Part shown: one piece after another, positions 50,601 through 63,294 of the stretch
Numbering within the stretch: position 1 is the stretch's first letter
Layout of the letters: every line of letters begins with the position of its first letter
Translations under genes and position numbers: made by a program
Source of the DNA: Sequoia sempervirens
Taxonomy: Eukaryota; Streptophyta; Pinopsida; Cupressales; Cupressaceae
DNA: 64,000 bases
Direction of reading: 5' to 3'
Assembly (NCBI GenBank): GCA_007258455.2
Contig: VDFB02000001.1
Span: 18,595,549-18,659,548, forward strand
Notes under the pieces: generated by a model
Databases searched by the model: none
What the model was told of the DNA's origin: nothing
Seen by the model: the letters and a program-made list of their open reading frames with translations, nothing else

Positions 50601-53075
50601 CAAAATGCGAAGGTTCGTGAAAGGCAATAGAAAATACGTGTACAGAATGCACAACTACAGTGTAATCCACAATCTTAGTCACCAATGTTGGTCGATTGTC
50701 CACGAAAACGCAAAGTCGAAAGGTTTCCTAAATGCGGCTTTAACTCAACAAAAAATGAAGGTTTGTGAAAGGTGAAAGAAAATACGAATACAGAATGGTC
50801 GACTACAGTGCAATCCACAATCGTAGTCACTAAAGTTGATCAATGGCCCACTAAAACTCAAACACAAGCGGTTTCCTAAATGCGGCTATAACTTAATAGA
50901 AAGCGAAGGTTCACGAAAGGCGATAGAAAATACACTTTCAAAATGGACAACTACAGTACAATCCTATAGAAAATACGTGTACATAAGGGACAACTACATT
51001 GCAATCCACAATCGTAGTCACCAAAAATGATCGATGGCCCATGAAAACTCAAACACGAGTGGTTTCCTAAATGTAGCTATCACTCAACGAAAAATAAAGG
51101 TTCATGAAAGGCGATAGAAAATACACATACAAAATGGACAACTACAAAGCAATCCAGAATCGTAGTCACCAAAGTTGATCGATGGCCCACGAAAACTCAA
51201 ATACGAGCGGTTTCCTAAATACGGCTATAACTCAACAAAAAATGAAGGTTTGTGAATGTCGATTAAATATATTTGTACAAAATGCACAACTGTAGTCACT
51301 AAAGTGTATAGATAGCCGAAAAAAATGCAAACATGAGCATTTTTCGAAATATGGCTAAAACTCAAGAAAAAATGAAGGTTTGTGAAAGGTGATTAAAAAT
51401 ATGCATACAAAATGCTCAACTAAAATATAATCCACAAGCGTATCCACCAAATTTGATCGTGGCACATGAAAACTCAAACACAAGCGGTTTCCTAAATGCA
51501 GCTATAACTCTACAAAAAACTAACATTCACAAAAGGCGATAGAAAATACGAATATAGAATGGACAAGTACAGTGAAATTCATAACCGTAGTCACCAAAGT
51601 TGATCGATGGCCCACAAAAACTCAAACACAAGCAGTTTCCTAAGTACAGATATAACTCAACAAAAAATAAAGGTTTGTGAAAGTGTATTAAGAATATGCG
51701 TACAAAATTCACAACTACAGTATAATCGATAATCGTAGTCACCATAGTTTATCGATGGCCCACGAAAATTCAAACTCGAGCGGTTTCCTAAATGCTGCTA
51801 TAACTCAACAAAAAATGAAGTTTTGTGAAATGCGATAGAAAATACGCGTATAGAATGGACAACTATAGTGCAATCCAGAATCGTAGTTAGAAAAGTTGAT
51901 CGATGGCCCATGAAAACTCAAACAAGAGTTGTTTCCTAAGTGCGGCTATAACCCAACGAAAAAATTAAGGTTCACAAAAGGTGATAGAAAAATTGTGTAG
52001 AAAATACACAACTATAGTGTAATCAACAATTTTAGTCACCAATGTTAATCGATGGCCTGTGAAAGGAGATTAAAAATATGTGTACAGAATGCAAAACTAT
52101 AGTACAATGCACAATCGTAGTCAATAAAGTTGATTGATGACCTACAAAAACTCAACCATGAGCAGTTTCTTGAATACGGCTATTGCTCAAAAAAAATGAA
52201 GGGTCGGGAAAGGCGATAGAAAATATGCTTTCAGAATGCAAAATTATAGTGTAATTGACAATTGCCATCACCAAAGTTGATGGATGGCCCACGAAAAACT
52301 CAAACACGAGTGGTTTCTTAAAGGCGGCTATATCTCAACAAAGATTGAAGGTTCACGAAAGGCGATAGAAAATATGCGTACAAAATGGACAACTATAGTG
52401 CAATCCACAATCACAATCACAAAAGCTAATCGATGGCCCACAAAAATGCAAATACGAGTGGTTTCCTAAATGCAGCCATAACTCAACAAAAAATGAAGGT
52501 TTGCGAAAGGTGATAGAAATTACGCATATAGAATGCACAACTACAGTGTAATCCACAAGCGTAGTCACCAAAGTTGATCGTTGGCTCATGAAAACTGAAA
52601 CTCGATTGGTTTCCTAAATGCGGCTATAATTCAACAAAAAATGAATGTTGGCGAAAGGCAATATAAAATACACGTACAAAATGGACAACTACAATGCAAT
52701 CCACAATCATAGTCACCAAAGTTAATTGATGGCCCACGAAAACTCAAACACAAGCATTTTCCTAAATTATAATTCAACAAAAAGTAAAGGTTCATGGAAG
52801 GTGATTATAAATATGCGTACAAAATGCACAACTATAGTACAATCCACAATCGTAGTCACCAAAGTTAATCAATGGCCTAGAAAAACTCAAACATGGGCAA
52901 TTTCCTAAATGCTGCTATAACTCAACAAAAAATGAAGGTTTGCAAAAGGCAATAGAAAATATGCATATAGAATGCACAACTACACACATCCACAAGCGTA
53001 CTCACCAAAGTTGGTTGATGTCCCACGAAAACTCGAACATGAGCGTTTTACTAAGTGGGGCTATAAGTCAACAAA
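47610..53075 (-). repeat. Satellite A array, minus orientation
   Basis: About 36-37 reverse-oriented A monomers. Shortened or scrambled units occur near 48608, 50065-50100, 50604, 50964, 51290 and 52055, each joining two monomer positions across short shared motifs. It ends at ttttactaagtggggctata, then agtcaac, as at 41895. Confidence 0.95.
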
Positions 53076-53125
53076 TTTTTTTGGGAAAAGCAAAAATATG
53101 GGTTTTATACACTGTATAGGATTTT
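53070..53125. repeat. Composite junction, copy 4 (inverted)
   Basis: Same order as copy 3: A- (agtcaac), plus-sense B piece (ttttttgggaaaagc, atatgggttttatac), eroded palindrome (tatacactgtata), then B- ggatttttcatag. It lies about 11.2 kb from copy 3. Confidence 0.9.
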
Positions 53126-55269
53126 TCATAGAAAGATTCAAAGAATCTGCCTCTGTTATCTCTACTGCTTCCGCGTTTCAAAAAAATCTATCTTTTTCAA
53201 AAACAACTTATTTTAAAAAAAAACAGATAATCTAGGTCTCTTTACAACATGAACATCTATAAAACCCATATTTTTGATTTTCCCAAAAAATATTGTTTCG
53301 TCGATACTATTTTTGAGGGGTTTTGCCATGTTGATGAAAAATAAGTTTGTGAAAAAAAGGACGATATGTGTCTACTTAGAATGGCATTCTCTACAAAACC
53401 CATTTCTCAGATTTTTTATAAAAAAATTCAAAAAGTTTGTTCTACTGCTTCTACTTCTCAAAAAATCCAGATTTTCCAAGAACATCTTAGTTTTTCAAAA
53501 AAACGGGCGATTTGGGTCCCTTTAACACACGAGCACTTATAAGACACATATTTTCGATTTTCCCCAAAGAAATTGTTTTGTAGATTCTATTTTTGCGGGG
53601 TTCTTGTATGTTAGTGAAAATTAGTTTTTGAAAAAAAGGACAATCTGGGTCTACTCAGAAAAATATTGTCTAAAAAACCCATTTCTCATATTTTTCATAA
53701 AAAGATTCAAAAAATTTGCTTCTGTTACCTCTACTACTACTTCTCAAAAAAATCTATATTTTTCAAAAACAACTTATTTTTTCAAAAAAAGGACAATTTG
53801 GGTCTTTTTAGCATACGAGCACCTTTAAATCCCATATTTCAATTTTCCAAAGAAAGAATTGTTTCGTGGATTCTATTTTTGAGGGGTTCTTGCATGTTGG
53901 TGAAAAAATAATTTTTCAAAAAATGACAATTTGGGTCTACTCAGAACGACATTCTCTGCAAAACGCATTTCTCAGATTTTTCATCAAATGAATCAAAAAA
54001 ATTGCGTTTATTACCTCTATTGCTTCTACTTTTCAAAAACATCTATCTTTTTCAAGAATAACTTATTTTTTCAAAGAAGAAAAGATCTAGGTCTCTTTAG
54101 CACACAAGTACCTAAAAAACCCATATTTTTTATTTTCCCCAAAAAAAACAATTCGTAGATTTTATTTTTGAGGGGTTCTTGCATGATGGTGAAAAAATAA
54201 GTTTTTTGAAAAAATGATTGTCTGGGTCTATTCATAACGACATTCTCTATGAAACCCATTTCTCAGACTTTTCATAAAAAGATTCAAAAAGTTTGCCTCT
54301 GTTATCTCTACTGCTTCTACTTTAAAAAAAAAACTATTATTTTGAAAGAAAACTTATTATAGAAATAAAACATATGATCTGGGTCTCCTTAGCTCTCGAG
54401 CACCTATAAAACCCATATTTTCGATTTTCCCAAATAAAATTGTTTCGTAGATCTGATTTTTGAGGGGTTCATGCATGTTGGTGAAAAATTAGTTTTTCGA
54501 AAAAAATGACAATGTAGGTCTACTTAGAACGACATTCTCTACAAAAACCCATTTCTTAGATTTTTCATAAAAAGATTGAAAAAATTTACCTCTACTGCTT
54601 CTACTTTTCAAAAAAAACTATATTTTTCAAGAATAACTTATTTTTTCAAAAAACGGACAATCTAGGTCTCTTTGGCACACAAGCACCTATAAAAACCATA
54701 TTTCGATTTATCCAAAAAAAATTGTTTCGTTGATTCTACTTTTGAGGGGTTTTGCATGTTGTTGAAAAATTAGTTTTTCGAAAAGAGGACCATCTGGGTT
54801 TACTTAGAATGATATTCTCTACAAAACCCATCTTTCGGATTTTTCATAAAAAGAATAAAATTTTTCGCCTTTGTGACCTCCACAACTACTTTTCAAAAAA
54901 ATCTATCTTTTTCAAAAACCAGACGATCTGGGTCCCTTGAGCACACGAGTACCTATAAAACCCATATTTTCAATTTTCTCAAAAAAAATGTTTCATAGAT
55001 TCTATTTTTCAGGGGTTTTTACATGTTGGTGAAATATTAGTTTTTTTAAAAAAGGATGATCTAGGTCTACTCAAAATGACATTGTCTACAAAACCTATTT
55101 ATCCCATTTTTCATAAAAAGATAAAAAAAAAATTCATATGTTATGTCTACTGCTTCTACTTTTCAAAAAAATCTATCTTTTTGAAGAAGAAATATTTTTT
55201 TCAAAAAACGGACGATCTGGGTCTTTTTAGCACACGGGCAGCTATAAAACCCATATTTTTGAGGGGTTC
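53113..55269 (-). repeat. Satellite B block 6, minus orientation
   Basis: About seven B units in reverse complement, paralogous to block 5: acaacatgaacatctat, agctctcgagcacctat at 54391, cccttgagcac at 54935 and gaagaagaaatattttt at 55183. Relative to block 5 about one unit is missing between the last two markers. It ends abruptly at gaggggttct, joining A+ tatagccacattt. This is the one B/A edge where the orientation rule breaks. Confidence 0.95.
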
Positions 55270-58200
55270 TTATAGCCACATTTAGGAAACGCTCATGTTT
55301 GAGTTTTTGTCAACCATTAATCATCTTTGCTGACTACGATTGTGCATTGTACTATAGTTGTGCATTCTATACACATATTTTTAATTGTTTTTCACGAAGC
55401 TTCATTTTTGTTGAGTTATAGCTACATTTAGGAAAACGCTCATGTTTTAGTTTTCTTGGGCCATCAATCAACTTTGGTGACTATGATTGTGGATTATATT
55501 ATAGTTCTGTATTCTATACACGTACTTTTTATCGCCTTTCACAAATCTTCATTTTTCATTGAGTTATGGCCACACTTAGGAAACCGCTTGTGTTTGAGTT
55601 TGCATGTGCCATCGATCAACTTTGGTGACTACGATTGTGGATTACAATGTAGTTGTGCATTTTATACATGTATTTTCTATCGCCTTTCACAAACCTTCAT
55701 TTTTCGTTGAGTTATAGCTGCACTGAGGAAACCGCTTGTGTTTGAGTTTTTGTGGGCCATTGATCAGCTTTGGTGACTATGCTTGTGCATTACACTATAG
55801 TTGTGCATTCTAACGTGTATCTTCTATCACCTTTCACGAACCTTCATTTTTTGTTGAGTTATAGCCGTATTTAGGAAATCGCTAATGTCTGAGTTTTATT
55901 ATGTATGTATATTTTTAATTACCTTTGACGAACAATAAATTTTTTTTGAGTTAGAGCCGTATTTAGGAAAATGCTTGTGTTTCATTTTTCATGGGCCATC
56001 GATGAACTTTGCTAACTACGCTTGTGAATTACACTGTAGTTGTGCATATTATACGCGTATTATCTATCCCCTATCGTGAACCTTAATTTTTTATTGATTT
56101 ATAACCGCATTTAGGAAACCGCTTGTATTTGAGTTTTCGTGGGCGATTGATCAACTTTGTTGTCTATGATTGTGGATTGCATTGTAGTTGTCCATTATGT
56201 AAGCATATTTTCTATCGCCTTTTGTGAACGTTCATTTTCTGTTGAGTTATAGCGGCATTTAGGAAACTGCTCATGTTTGAGTCTTCATGGGCCATCGATC
56301 ATCTTTGGTGACTACGATTGTGGATTACATTGTAGTTGTTCATTCTATACACTTACTTTCTATCACCTTTCGTCAACCTTCATTATTCGTTGAATTATAG
56401 CAACACTTAAGAAACCGCTCGTGTTTGAATTTTTATGGGCCATTGATTAACTTTGGTGACTACGATTGTGGTTTACCCTATAGTTGTCCATTCTGTTCAA
56501 GTATTTTCTATAACCTTTTGTGAACCTTCATTTGTTGAGTTATAGCCGCATTTAGGAAACTGCTCATGTTTGAGGTTTTATGGGCCATCGATCAACTTTG
56601 GTGACTATGATTATAGATTACATTGTAGGTGTGCATTCTATACATGTATTTTCTGTCGCCTTACGCAAACATTCATTTTTTGCTAAGTTATAGCCACTTT
56701 TAGGAAACTCATGTTTGAGTTTTGGTGGGCCATCAATCAACTTTGGCTACTACGATTATGGATTGTACTGTAGTTGTGCATTTTGTACACATATTTTTAA
56801 TCACCTTTGAGGAACCTTCATTTTTTGTTGAGTTATAGCTGCATTTAGGAAAACGGTAATTTTCGTGGGCCATCAATCAACTTTTGTGACTAAGATTGTG
56901 GACTGCACTGTAGTAGTCCATTATGTACGCGTATTTTCTATTGCCTTGCATGAACCTTCATTTTTTGTTCAGTTATAGCTGCATTAGGAAAACCGCTCAA
57001 GTTTGAGTTTTTATGGGCCATTGATCAACTTTGTGACTACGATTGTGGATTACACTATAGTTGTGCATTATAATGTGTATTTTTCATCACCTTTCATGAA
57101 CCTTCATTCTTTCTTGAGTTATAGCCGCATTTAGGAAACCACTCATGTTTGAGTTTTTGTGGGCCATCAATCAACTTTGGTGACTACGATTATGGATTGT
57201 ACTGTAGTTGTGCATTCTGTATGCATATTTTTATTCACCTTTCACGAACCTTCCTTTTTTGTTGAGTTATAGCCGCATTTAAGAAAAGGCTTGTGTTTGA
57301 GTTTTTGTTGGCCGTCGAACTTTGGTGGCTAGGAAATTGCATTACACTACAGTTGTGCAGTCTATACACATATTTTCTATCACCTTTGACAAACCTTCAT
57401 TTTTCATTGAGTTATAGCCACACTTAGGAAACCACTCGTGTTTGAGTTTTCATGGCCCATCAATCAACTTTGGTGACTATGATTGTGGATTACACTATAG
57501 TTGTACATTCTATACGTGTATTTTTTATCGCATTTAGCGAACCTCACTTTTTTGTTGAGTTATATTTGCATTTAGGAAACCACTCATGTTTGAGTTTTTG
57601 TGGGACATCAATCAACTTTAGTGACGACAATTGTGGATTTTACTGTAGTTTTGCATTCAATACTAGTATTTCCTATCACCTTTCGTGAACCATCATTTTT
57701 TGTTTAGTTATAGCCAGAATCAGGAAACCGCTCATGTTTGAGGTTTTGTGAGCCATTCATCAACTTTAGTGACTACAATTGTGGATTACAATGTAGTTGT
57801 GCACTCTATACGCGTATTTTGTATCGCCTTTCACGAACCTTCATTTTTCATTGAGTTATAGGTGCATTTAGGAAATCGATTGTGTTTTAGTTTTCATGGG
57901 CCGTCGATCGACTTTGGTGACTATGATTGTGGATTGCATTGTAGTTGTCCATTCTGTACATGTATTTCTATCACCTTTCGTGAACCTTCATTTTTTATTG
58001 AGTTATAGCTGCATTTAGGTAACCGCTCGTGTTTGAGGTTTTGTGGGCCATCGATCAACTTTGGTGACTATGATTATAGATTACATTGTAGGTGTGCATT
58101 GTATACATGTATTTTTTGTTGCCTTATGCGAACATTCATTTTCTGTTGAGTTATAGCCACATTTAGGAAACTCATGTTTGAGTTTTTGTGGGCCATCAAT

Positions 58201-61200
58201 CAACTTTGGCTACTATGATTGTGGACTGTACTGTAGTTGTGCATTTTAGACGCATATTTTTAATCACCTTTGAGGAACCTTCATTTTTTATTGAGTTATA
58301 GCTGCATTTAGGAAAACGATAATTTTCGTGGGCCATCGATCAACTTTTGTGACTACGATTGTGGACTGCACTGCAGTTGTCCATTATGTACGCGCATTTT
58401 CTATTGCCTTGCGTGAACCTTCATTTTTTGTTTAGTTATACCTGCATTTTGAAAACCGCTCAAGTTTGAGTTTTCATGGGTCATTGATTAACTTTGTGAC
58501 TATGATTGTGGATTACACTGTAGTTGTGCATTATATATGCATATTTTTCATCGCCTTTCGTGAACCTTCATTCTTTTTTGAGTTATAGCCGCATTTAGGA
58601 AACCACTCATGGTTGAGTTTTTGTGGGCCATCAATCAACTTTGGTGACTATGATTATGGATTGTACTATAGTTGTGCATTATGTATGCATATTTTTAATC
58701 ACCTCTTACCAACCTTCATTTTTTGTTGAGTTATAGCCGCATTTAAGAAAAGTCTCGTGTTTGAGTTTTCGTTGGCCGTCGATCAACTTTGGTGGCTAGG
58801 AAAATGCATTACACTATAGTTGTGCAGTCTATACACATATTTTCTATCACCTCTGACAAACCTTCATTTTTCATTGAGTTATAGCCACACTTAGGAAACC
58901 GCTCGTGTTTGAGTTTTCATGGCCCATCAATCAACTTTAGTGACTATGATTGTGGATTTTACTGTAGTTTTGCATTCTATACTTGTATTTCCTATCACCT
59001 TTCGCGAACCATCATTTTTTGTTTAGTTATAGCCGGAATCAGAAAGCCGCTCATGTTTGAGGTTTTGTGGGCCATTCATAACCTTTGGTGACTACGATTG
59101 TGGATTACAAGGTAGTTGTGCACTCTATATGCGTATTTTCTATTGCCTTTCACGAACCTTCATTTTTTGTTGAGTTATAGGTGCACTTAGGAAATCGATT
59201 GTGTTTTAGTTTTCATGGGCCATCGATCAACTTTGGTGACTACGATTGTGGATTGCATTGTAGTTGTCCTTTATGTATGTGTATTTCTATCACCTTTCGT
59301 GAACCTTCATTTTTTATTGAGTTATAGCCGCATTTAGGAAACCGGTAAACTTTGAGTTTTCGTGGGCCATCGATCAACTTTGGTGACTACGCTTGGTAAT
59401 TACACTGTAGTTGTGCATTCTATACGCACATTTTCTATCGCCTTTTGTGAACCTTCAGTTTTTTGTTGAGTTATCGCCGCATTTAGGAAACCGCTATAGT
59501 ATGAATTTTTCTGGGCCATCAATCAACTTTGGTGACTACGATTGTGAACCTTCCTTTTTTGTTGAGTTATAACTACATTTAGGAAACCGCTCATGATTGA
59601 GTTTTTTTGGGCCATCAATCAACTTTGGTGACTACGAGATTGGATTGTACTGTAGTTGTGTATTCTATACACATATTTTTAATTGCCTTTCATGAAACTT
59701 TTTTCTTTTGTTGATTTATAGCCACATTTAGGAAAACTCTAGTATTTGAGTTTTTCATGGGCCATCGATCAACTTTGGTGACTACACTTATGGATTATGT
59801 TGTACTTGTGAATTTTAGACTCTTATTTTCTAACGCCTTTTGTGAACCTTCATTTTTCGTTGAGTTATAGCCGCACTTACGAAACTGCTCATTTTTTAGT
59901 GATTTTGGGCTATCGATTACCTTTGGTGGTTGCGATTGTGAATTGCATAGTAGTTGTGCATTATGAACACTAATTTTCTATCGCCTTTCATAAACCTTCA
60001 TTTTTCCTTGAGTTATAGCCGCACTTAGGAAACCGCTCATGTTTGAGTTTTCTTTGGCCATCGATTACATTTGGTGATTGCGATTGTGAATTGCATAGCA
60101 GTTCTGCATTATGAACGCTAATTTTTTATCGCCTTTTGCGAAGATTCATTTTTTGTTGAGTTATAGCCACATTTAGGAAACCCTTTTTGTTTGAGTTTTT
60201 GTGGGCCATTGATAAACTTTGGTGACTACGATTGTGGATTGCACTGTAGTTGTCTATTTTGTGTGCATATTTTCTATCTCCTTTCATGAACATTAATTTT
60301 TATTTGAGTTATAGCCACATTTAGGAAACTGCTCATGTTTGAGTTTTTCGTTGGCCATTAATAAACTTTGGTGACTAAGATTGTGGATTGCATTGTAGTT
60401 ATGCATCTTGAATGCTTAGTTTCTGTCACCTTTTGCGAACCTTCATTTTTATTTGAGTTATAGCCACATTTAGTAAACCGCTCGTGTTCGACGTTTTCTG
60501 TGCCATCGATCAACTTTGGTGACTATGGTTGTCAATTACACTGTTGTTATGCATTCTATATGTGTATTTTCTATTGCTTTACTCACCCTTATTTTTTGTT
60601 GAGTTATAGCAACATTTAGGAAACTGTTCATGTTTGAGTTTTTGTGGGCCATCGATCAACTTTAGTGAGTACGAGTGTGGATTGGATTGTAGTTGTGCAT
60701 TTTGTACGCATATTTTACTTTCCTTTCATGAACCTTTATTCTTTTTTGAGTTATAGCTGCATTTATGAAAATGCTCATGTTTGAGTTTTCGATCAACTTT
60801 GGTGACTACGATTTTGGATTACACTGTAGTTGTCCATTTTGTACACGGATTTTCTATCGCCTTTTGTGAGCCTTCACTTTTTGGTGAGTTATAGTTGCAT
60901 TTAGGAAACTGCTTGGGTTTGAGTTTTCATGGGGCATCGATCAACTTTGGTGACTACGATTGTGGATTACACTGTAGTTGTGCATTCTATACACATTTTC
61001 ATGATTTCCTTTCATGAACTTTCACTTTTCGTTGAGTTATAACCAGACATAGGAAACCGCTCGTGTTTGAGTTTTCATGGGCCATCAATCAACTTTGGTG
61101 GCTATGATTGTGGATTACACTATAGTTGTGTATTCTATACGCATATATTCTATCACCTTTCGTGAACCTTCATTTTTCGTTTAGTTATAGCTACACTTGG

Positions 61201-62409
61201 GAAACCCTTGCGTTTGAGTTTTCATAGGCAATTGATCAACTTTGGTGACTACAATTGTTGATTGCATTATAGTTGTCCAATATGTACACGTATTTTCCAT
61301 TGCCTTTCGCAAAACTTCCTTTTTCATTGACTTATAACCGCATTTAGGAAACTGCTTGTGTTTGAGTTTTCCTGGTCCATCGATGAACTTTGGTGACTAC
61401 GATTGTCGATTGCATTGTAGTATTCCATTTTGTATGCGTATTTTCTATCAGTTTTTGCAAACCTTCATTTTTTGTTGATTTATAGCCGCATTTAGGAAAC
61501 TGCTTGTGTTTGAGTTTTTGTGGGCCATTGATCAACTTTGGTGGGTTACACTATAATTGTGCATTCTATATGCGTATTTTCTATTGCCTTTCACGAACCT
61601 TCATTATTAGTTGAGTTATAGCCGCATTTAGGAAACCACTCATGTTTGAGTTTTTATGGGCATCAATCAGCTTTGGTGACTAGGATTGTGGATAGTACTG
61701 TTACACTGTAGTTGTGCATTCTCTATGCGTATTTTCTATTGCCTTTCACGAACCTTCATATTTTCTTGAGTTATAGCTGCATTTAGAAAACTGCCCGTGT
61801 TTGAGTTTTTCGTGGGCCATCATTTAACTTTGGTGACTACGATTGTGGATTTTACTGTAGTTTTCCATTCTATACGCTTATTTTTGGTTGCCTTTCATGA
61901 ACCTTCACTTTTTGTTGAGTTATAGCCGCATTTAGGAAACCGCTCATATGTGAGTTTTCATGGGCCATTGAAAAACTTTGGTTACGACGATTGTGCATGA
62001 CACTGTAGTTATTTATTCTATACACATATTTTCTATCGCCTTTCGCAGACCTTCTTTCTTTGTTGAGTTATAGCCGCATTTAAGAAACTGCTCATGTTTG
62101 AGTTTTTTTGGGCCATCAATCAACTTTGGTGACTACGATTGTGGATTGTAGTATAGTTGTTCATTCTCTATGCATTTTTTAAATCGCCTTTCACGAACCT
62201 TCATTTTTTGTCTAGTTATAGCTGCATTTAGGAAAACGCTCATGTTTGAGTTTTTATAGGTCATCATCAACTTTGGTGACTACGATTGTGGATTGTACTG
62301 TACTTGTGCATTCTGTATGCATATTTTGAATCGCCTTTCATGAACCTTCATTTTTTATTGAGTTATAGCCACATTGATGAAAATGCTCGTGGTTGAGTTT
62401 TCCTAGGCC
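55270..62409 (+). repeat. Satellite A array, plus orientation
   Basis: About 48 plus-oriented A monomers. It contains the clear ~1.46-kb higher-order duplication at 56572-59350 and two close monomers of the cattatgaac-ctaattt variant near 59970 and 60110. The block passes into B+ at tcctaggcct, then tgtgtgctaaag. Confidence 0.96.
56572..59350 (+). repeat. Higher-order tandem duplication in A, ~1.46-kb period, one monomer lost in copy 2
   Basis: Copy 1 (56572-58034) and copy 2 (58035 to about 59350) share a run of unusual states: gaggttttrtgggcc; gattatagattacattgtag; ggaaactcatg with its deletion; ggaaaacgrtaattttcg; aactttgtgac; ggtggctaggaaa; catggcccatcaatc; aatcgattgtgttttag; and gtatttctatcacc. 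The offset is 1463 bp at the left (10 monomers) but 1319 bp at the right. Comparison near 57460 and 58925 shows that copy 2 fuses two neighbouring monomers of copy 1, a one-monomer loss. Confidence 0.9.
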
Positions 62410-63294
62410 TTGTGTGCTAAAGAGAACTAGATCGTCCAGTGTTTTGAAAAATAAGTTGCTCTTAAAAAAGGGATTTTTTTGAAATGTAGAAGCAGTAGAG
62501 GCAATAGAGGAATTTTTTTTTAATCCTTTTATGAAAAAGATGATAAATGAGTTTTGTAGAGTTGTTCTGAGTAGACCCAGATCGTCCATTTTTTGAAATA
62601 CTCAATTTTCACCAACATGCAAGAACCCCTCAAAAATAGAATCTACGAAATTTTTTTTTTTTAGGAAAATCGAAATACGGGTTTTATAGTTGCTCATGTG
62701 CTCAAGAGACCTTGATCTTTCGTTACTTTAAAAAAATAGTTATTCTTGAAAAATATAATTTTTTTTCAAAAGTAGTAGTAGAGGTAATAGAGGCAATTTT
62801 TTTGAATCCTTTTATGAAAATTTTGAGAAATGGATTGTGTAGAGATTGTCGTTCTGAGAACACCCAAATCGTCCTTTTTTCGAAAAACTAATTTTTCACC
62901 AACATGCAAAAACCCCTCAAAAAGAGAATCTAGGAAATATTTTTTTTTTGGAAAATCGAAAATATGGGTTTTATAGGAGCCCTTGTGCTAAAAAGACTTA
63001 GATCGTTTGTTTTTTGAAAAAAATATTTGTTCTTTAAAAAGATAGTTTTTTTTAAAAGTAGACGTAGTAGAGATAACAAAGACAAATTTTTTGAATCTTT
63101 TTATGAAAAATCTGACAAATGGGAGTTATAGAGAATGTCGTTTTGAGTAGACCCAGATTGTCCTTTTTGCGAAAATCTAATTTTTCACCAACATCCAAGA
63201 ACCCCTCAAAAATATAATCTACAAAATAATAACTTTTGGAAAATTGAAAATATCAGCTCGTCTGTTTTTTGAAAAAATAATTTTTCACCAACAT
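62410..63294 (+). repeat. Satellite B block 7, plus orientation
   Basis: About three B units, entered at tgtgtgctaaagag and left at accaacatgc, where A+ (ttgtggattacac) begins. The last unit is a hybrid: cgtctgttttttgaaaaaat from the second half continues as aatttttcaccaacatgc from the first half, so about half a unit is missing. Confidence 0.94.
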
